Shown here: one piece after another, positions 58,779 through 64,000 of the stretch
How the letters are laid out: each line of letters starts with the position of its first letter
How positions within the stretch are numbered: position 1 is the stretch's first letter
NCBI GenBank assembly: GCA_033239125.1
Contig: BSWB01000005.1
Location: 21,257,447-21,321,446, forward strand
Origin: Fagopyrum homotropicum
Taxonomy: Eukaryota > Streptophyta > Magnoliopsida > Caryophyllales > Polygonaceae
Length of the DNA: 64,000 bases
Reading direction: 5' to 3'
Position numbers and translations under genes: made by a program
Notes under the pieces: model-generated
Told to the model about the DNA's origin: nothing
Seen by the model: the letters and a program-made list of their open reading frames with translations, nothing else
Databases searched by the model: none

Positions 58779-60903
58779 TTAAAGTGCAAAGGACTGACTG
58801 TTTAGCTTAGACAGCTCGGAACTCTTCAAAACGCGTAGTCTCTTCACCGTCGACACAAACATGCTACACAAAATAACCGAAACACAACAGTCAAAAACTC
58901 GAGCATGGAGTTTATCTTAATCAAGCTTAACTAAACGCCGAGTATGAAGTCATTTTCAAGATAGATGAGTTCCGTGTCCTCGCTCACAATGCACAACATA
59001 TGTCCCCAGCATTGGGTCCCGGAAAACTCTTAAGCCTAGCCGACAGCGTTCGCCATCATTTTAGACAGTTTCAAAGGAAGAAATTAATGAACAAGCTTAT
59101 TTTGTTAATTTGGGTAATAAAAAGGTTAATCCATACAATGAAAACACTGGAATCAGATCAGATCAGATTAGATCAAGAAGTTTTATAATACTTACTGCCA
59201 AGGGACATCTCCAACGAGCATCCGGTCTCCTTCATTATCCTCATACACGAGGGTATATTCCCCGCTACCGTCCAACAATCCAGTAATAGCCTTCTCCTCT
59301 TGTTTGTTCTCGGTTCCATGAGCAGTGGAATCGTTTTGAGCTGATCAAAACAAAAAAGGCAGCAAGAAGACAATAAGGCACAGAAAATTAACAGGTTTTA
59401 AAACTTAATTTAATCTAAGTAGTAACACATTTCACTACTACCTATACAAACACATTTTTTAAGAACAGACAACAAGATGATCCAAATCTAGCATAAGAAT
59501 AGTAGCAAACAAAAACATTGGACAGATCATTCTGGTCCCAGAAATCTCACCATCTGCAAACTTTATTTTACATTCCAATCACACAAATTAGGGTTAATTA
59601 CAGGAGATTACCTCCACTCCACTACCAAAAGTGCAGGTCTTGTCTCACATTATGTTTGTCACCCACTAGAAAAGCTCAAAATTGTAAAGTAACATTTTCA
59701 TCTTTATCTTCACTTTTAAGTACTAAATTTTTTTATCAAGCAAAAACATTTGATATTTATGATGAAAACAATTGAATTATGACAAAAATCATAAGTATAG
59801 TACCTGCAAGAAGACCTCTAAAGAGGCCATCAACAGCAGATGAGAGTTTATCATAGCTGTCATAAGCACTAAGATCCACTTTTCTTCCAATAGGAACACC
59901 ATCCATGTTTATCTTCACAAACAAGCCTTTGCTATGATTCTCAGTTGTTTTCTCATTAACATTGGTGCTTGGAGTTTCACTTTGTGGATCAGGAGCCGGT
60001 TTCGGCACATTCGAGCTCGCAATGTTCTTCCTAAAGTTTCGAATTGGTGGCCAACCCACAACTGGAGCAGGAGCAGCTCTACACAAATATACAAATTACC
60101 CAGAAATTTAGCCAACTTACATGGAGAGAAATAGTAACATAACAACTTTCCTGAATTTCAACTAAAAGATGTTTACAAACTGTAATTAGCAATTTAAGAT
60201 CAGAGAACAGATTGTAATAGCAAAAAAAATAAGACAAAGAACAAATTTCTCATAATAAAAGAAAAAAGCCTGTCATATTAATAGCAACAAATACAAAAGA
60301 AATATGGAAGTAAGTTCCAGTTGCATTTATCAGAAGTCAGGGAAATAATTTAACTTACAGGGACCATTACATTCAAAGAAAATCCAAAAAATATCAATGC
60401 AAACAGCTCAATAAATGAATATTGAATATCCTCTGACCAGATTAGTATAAAAAGAAAAAGAAAGAAAAAGAAAAAAAAGAGAGAAAACAAAAACTGGGTT
60501 TTGAAGGCTACCTTTTCTGAGAGCTGTTGGGCACAGCTGTAGTTGTAGTAGCAGCAGAAGGAGGTGAAAATGGCTTGTTAGAGTAACAGAGCTGTGATGA
60601 TTCTTTTGCATAACCCCATGGTGCAGCAGCAGTTGCAGAAGAGTAGGCCTGTTTATTGCTAGAGTTACCATGGGTGACACAAGGAAAGTAACCGCCCAAT
60701 GAGATTATACCATCTCTATCCTTTGGTTTCTTCATGTTGGACCAGTTTTCTTCATTTCCAGGAAGACCTAACCTGAGCTCAAGCTTCTTGTCATCTGAAC
60801 ATCCATGGCTTCTTCTCTCTCCATCTTCATTCTTCACAGCCCATTCCTTTTCATTAGGAATCAAATCCAACAGCTTATAGGGATTTTTACCATCTTCTTC
60901 CAT
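58779..60903 (-). CDS. Aux/IAA auxin-responsive repressor (IAA18/IAA26-like)
   Basis: This is a nuclear repressor that binds auxin response factors and is degraded through TIR1/AFB when auxin is present. Exons by GT-AG reading on the minus strand: 60903-60512, 60078-59804, about 59342-59212 and 58863-58779. Domain I reads LELRLGLPG, an EAR-type repression motif near residue 40. The degron in domain II is VVGWPPIRNFRKN, at the start of exon 2. Domain III reads GLFVKINMDGVPIGRKVDL, with the PB1 lysine, and domain IV reads YTLVYEDNEGDRMLVGDVPW. The start MEEDGKNPYKLLDLIP is the first ATG and fits the IAA26-type N-terminus. Exon 3 ends in CA|GTAAGT, so the codon after PW becomes His rather than the usual Gln. 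The protein ends SELSKLNSQSFAL, or, if a further splice from about 58800 is used, in a different short tail. No lesion was seen, so it looks functional. Family assignment is firm; the exact paralogue is a guess. Confidence 0.92.
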
Positions 60904-61300
60904 TTCTAAAACACCCACTTGATTTCACCTTTTGAATTACTGATATCAGCCCAAGCAGTGATCAATAAACTTTTTATCTGTACACAAAAAGGAATTCAAC
61001 ATAGAGGAAATCAACAAGATAGGAAAATCCAAAAGAAAAAAAGTTTGTTTGTTTGAAAGTAGACAATAGTAGAGCTTTCAAAGAACACAAAGTGAAGAAG
61101 CCATCAAAATCCAGAAAACACATGATGAAAGAGATCAAAATTAGGTAGCAAAGAGAAGTATAGCAAATTACCAACGAAGAGAGAAGAGAGAAAAGAGAGA
61201 TGATGGAATTGTGAAAATGGGTATCCGTATTCTAGTTGCTTTTCCCCATTGATATATCCTTCTCTCTCTCCTTTCTTTTGGGCAGCACGCTCAAGAGCTG
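60904..61300 (-). promoter_or_regulatory. 5' UTR and proximal promoter region of the Aux/IAA gene
   Basis: A GA-rich run on the plus strand (61175-61202), read as a CT-rich patch on the minus strand, and a CTCTCTCTCC run at 61262-61272 are typical of plant transcription start areas. I could not fix a TATA box or a transcription start with confidence. Confidence 0.45.
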
Positions 61301-63850
61301 TGGAGGGGTCTACTTGTTAAGTTGTTATTCTCTCTTTTCTGGGCTTTTTGGCTTTTTTGTAAGTTTGCTGTGAGGATGAGTATGAAAAAACAAAGGACCA
61401 AAAAAGGGGTTTTTAATTAGCCCTTGAGTTTGATTTTGGTGATTGGAGTATGAAGAGAGCCGAAAGGGGAAAAAGGACCCAGATGGGAATCTCTCTTTCT
61501 CTCTCTATTCTATTTCTCTAAGAAGAAGAAGAAGAGGAGAAGATGGAAGCAAGCCAAACTGAGAATTTGCGGAATATCACCTTTAAAATACGTTGATTTG
61601 CATATAATGGCCCCTTTAAGTGCAATTTTTGTATCAAACACTCATCACTTTTATATAATGTTATTAAGATAAGCTTTTGGGGTTTATTACGAGCTACCAA
61701 CCACTTATAATATGAACCCTAATTTCCGTTTACAATTGCCTTAACTATTAAAAAAAGTTACAAATATATTTCTGAGTTTTTTATCCACTAAAAACGTCTT
61801 TATTGGGAAATTCTGATGATGGTCCTATTAACAAACGAATAAATATAATTAGAAAGGGTCATATTTTTCCAAAATTAAACTCCTTATTTAAAGGGTAAAT
61901 TTAATTATTTATTTGAATATAGGGAATATTAACACAAATATCTAAATTGTTATGGACCAAAAAATGTTGTATAACAATTTTCTTCCTCCTGGTACCAAAT
62001 AATAACCGCTTATAATGTGAACCAAATTTTTGTTTACAATTGTCGTAACTATTTAAATAGTTTCATACATATTAAATTAGGGTGGACCAAGATAATCTGG
62101 GGTCTACATGTTTGTATTTATCCATCACAATTCATTTTGATACCATGTTAAAGTTCGACAAGTATTGTTGATCAAAGGTTATTTGCTACAAAAACATTTG
62201 TATGTTAGGTACAACCAAACACATAAAATCGGTAAATTTTAGTAGACCCAAAAAGATTTAGAATGTATTTAAAGCTTATTATTTTCAATAATAATAATGT
62301 GAAAGTAAACGCACCCTAACAAACTCTATATAAAATTTAAGCTAATAAAATTTAGAAATGGATATTGTTTGGTAAAGAAGTTGACATTAGTAAATGGTTG
62401 CATGCAGAATAGCTATAAATAAATAAATGGAAGAAGGAAGAAATAAAAATAAAAAAAAATAAAAAAAAATCCCCCAATAAAGAGGAAAAGGAAAAGGAAA
62501 AGGAAAATGAGAATATAGAAAGCTTAACACGCAAGCGGGAAGGGAACAGCCTCCCGGAATAGATGATGCTGCGTCGGGCAAGGAAGCAAAGCGTGCTGTG
62601 CTGTGCTTACTGCTTACCCTATGTTTCTTCTTTTTATTTATTTTTCGATTAAATTCCAAAATACGGTTGTAATTATATAAGGAAATTAGATTATTAAAAT
62701 GACAGTATAGTCTCGGCCCTGTTGGGAAAGGGACAAGAGAGATGAGAGCATTGGCATCTCCTCCTAAACTCCAAAACTACCCCTCTTCACTTTATCATTA
62801 AAAATATAATTGTTTTACAAAAATAAAATCCAGGTTACATAAATAATTCATTTTTTAATGTCACGTAAGATTTCGGTTGTCACGTTATCGTCAGAGTTAG
62901 TAATTTTGTCGAAAAAGTAAGACATTATTTTTGGTAAATATGTTGATAGTTTATACCGCTCATAGTAATTTTCAAAGTTGGTATTCTTTTGGATTGAATG
63001 TTAGATAGTTGGTATTAATTTGAATTGTTTTTCCTTCAAACGAAAAACCCAGAGAAGAAGTTGATTGTTTCGGCTTTGCGAGGAAGATGAATTCACCTTC
63101 AACATCCACCGTAGCCGCTGAAGGTGAGAAGTTATATTCAACTTCGGGATACAACGTTGAATCTTGGCAAGTGAACACACTTGTGTATGATTGGGCGTGT
63201 GTTCATGTTATTAACCTTTTTGAAGGTTTCAATTTCTTATTCCATTGTTGGTAATCTGTAAGTCTAGTTTGTGATACATTAGCATTATTCTATGTTTATT
63301 AAACAATGATTAGTTTACGATAAGTTTTTTTTGTACGTTTATGATTAGTTTTCGTCTATTTAACGATTAATTTACAATTAGCTAATTAGTTTATGACTAG
63401 TTAACCATTAATTTACAATTAGTTAAAAATTATGTTTAGTTTCAAAGTAGTTTTGATATCGGTTTAGATCGTTGTGGAGCAAAAAGCCAGAGATACCGGC
63501 CTACGATTTCTACACGATGAGGCAATCGGCCATCAGGTAAGGACCAGAGTGTTGCCCAACCAACAAAGGATACTAATGCAACTACTCTCGAGGTTATACA
63601 TCATCCACTTCTCCGCCAACTTAGGCAACTTTCCCACAACAATATCGGTTTGAGGACTCATCTCGACCCCTCTTCCTACTTCTCTCCCTGCTCATAGCCC
63701 CTCCTCTCTCGCTTCTCTGGAATCCTCACACTTGATCGTGCTTTTACACCCTCAACTGCCCCTATTCCTTCCGCTACATCCACCACTTCCCATGCCCCAT
63801 CACAACATCCTCTATCTATGCATCCACATCTTCACTTGCATCTACTCCTC
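61301..63850. other. Intergenic DNA, no gene recognised
   Basis: The stretch is AT-rich with A-runs near 62440-62475 and GGAAAA repeats at 62482-62506. A short plus-strand open frame of about 55 codons (63087, MNSPSTSTVAAEG) and minus-strand frames near 62400-62660 resemble no family I know. Confidence 0.5.
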
Positions 63851-63942
63851 CTCATACATCCACCTCCTCATTGTAGCTCCCACCACGACCCCACTCCTCA
63901 TACATCCACCTCCTCATTGTAGCTCCCACCACGACCCCACTC
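63851..63942. repeat. 46-bp tandem duplication
   Basis: A unit starting CTCATACATCCACCTCCTCA occurs twice in a row (63851-63896 and 63897-63942), without visible difference. The surrounding DNA is rich in CCTC and CATC. Confidence 0.85.
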
Positions 63943-64000
63943 TATCATGCATCGATATCACTTGATGTCTAAACATGGGTGCCCGTGGGTGCCAAATTTG
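63943..64000. other. Window end, nothing recognised
   Basis: There is no feature in the last 58 bases. Confidence 0.4.

Noticed and set aside
63087..63254. Short plus-strand frame MNSPSTSTVAAEG
   Set aside because: It could be a first exon, but nothing downstream in the window reads on convincingly.

Overview
The window is plant nuclear DNA, most likely from a eudicot. Four signs point that way: one spliced Aux/IAA auxin-response gene at the right end, Ty3/Gypsy retrotransposons of two plant lineages, AT-rich intergenic DNA, and tRNA primer-binding sites of the plant Athila (tRNA-Asp) and chromovirus (initiator tRNA-Met) types. The species cannot be named from the sequence. About 85 percent of the window is nested retrotransposons. 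There is no bacterial operon, CRISPR array or rRNA.

Layout. (1) Positions 1-856: part of an Athila-type LTR (family B). (2) 857-13347, minus strand: Athila-type element A, with a truncated 3' LTR, a third ORF broken into pieces, a gag-pol with a few stops, a tRNA-Asp PBS and a 5' LTR. (3) 13348-44729: one old chromovirus, C1 (Tekay/Del-like, PBS for initiator tRNA-Met, chromodomain), cut apart by later insertions. Element A sits in its 5' LTR. A hAT-like repeat (14176-22946) that carries a truncated Athila element B (14547-about 22926) is in the same LTR. A solo B-type LTR (26065-27865) lies in gag-pol. Athila-type element D (31933-43375, TSD ACTGG) lies in the 3' LTR. (4) 44730-48699: AT-rich DNA with an RNase H-like pseudogene and degenerate ATACCAGAAAATT repeats. 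(5) 48705-57806: a second chromovirus, C2 (TSD ACACC), with decayed coding DNA but similar LTRs. (6) 57812-64000: gene space with the Aux/IAA gene on the minus strand (58779-60903, four or five exons) and otherwise AT-rich intergenic DNA.

Main points from the hunt. Element D is young (LTRs about 99 percent identical by eye, perfect TSD). Its 1369-codon frame is open for gag, protease and integrase, but reverse transcriptase and RNase H are cleanly missing, so it looks like a non-autonomous element that keeps its coding capacity. The Athila elements carry dispersed palindromic words: CCACGGCCGTGG in A and B, CACCTCGACCGAGGTG in D. These occur in LTRs, spacers and the same inter-domain linker, and inside ORFs they are read in more than one frame. 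Several small hairpins keep pairing while their sequence changes: a GGGA-loop hairpin before each AAGTATGGGGT tract (two per full element), an AGGCAA-loop hairpin just after pol, and an array of hairpins in the 3' region of both chromoviruses.

How the parts relate. C1 is the oldest layer and the others are insertions into it. The only gene likely to serve the host is the Aux/IAA repressor. All identity figures are estimates by eye.
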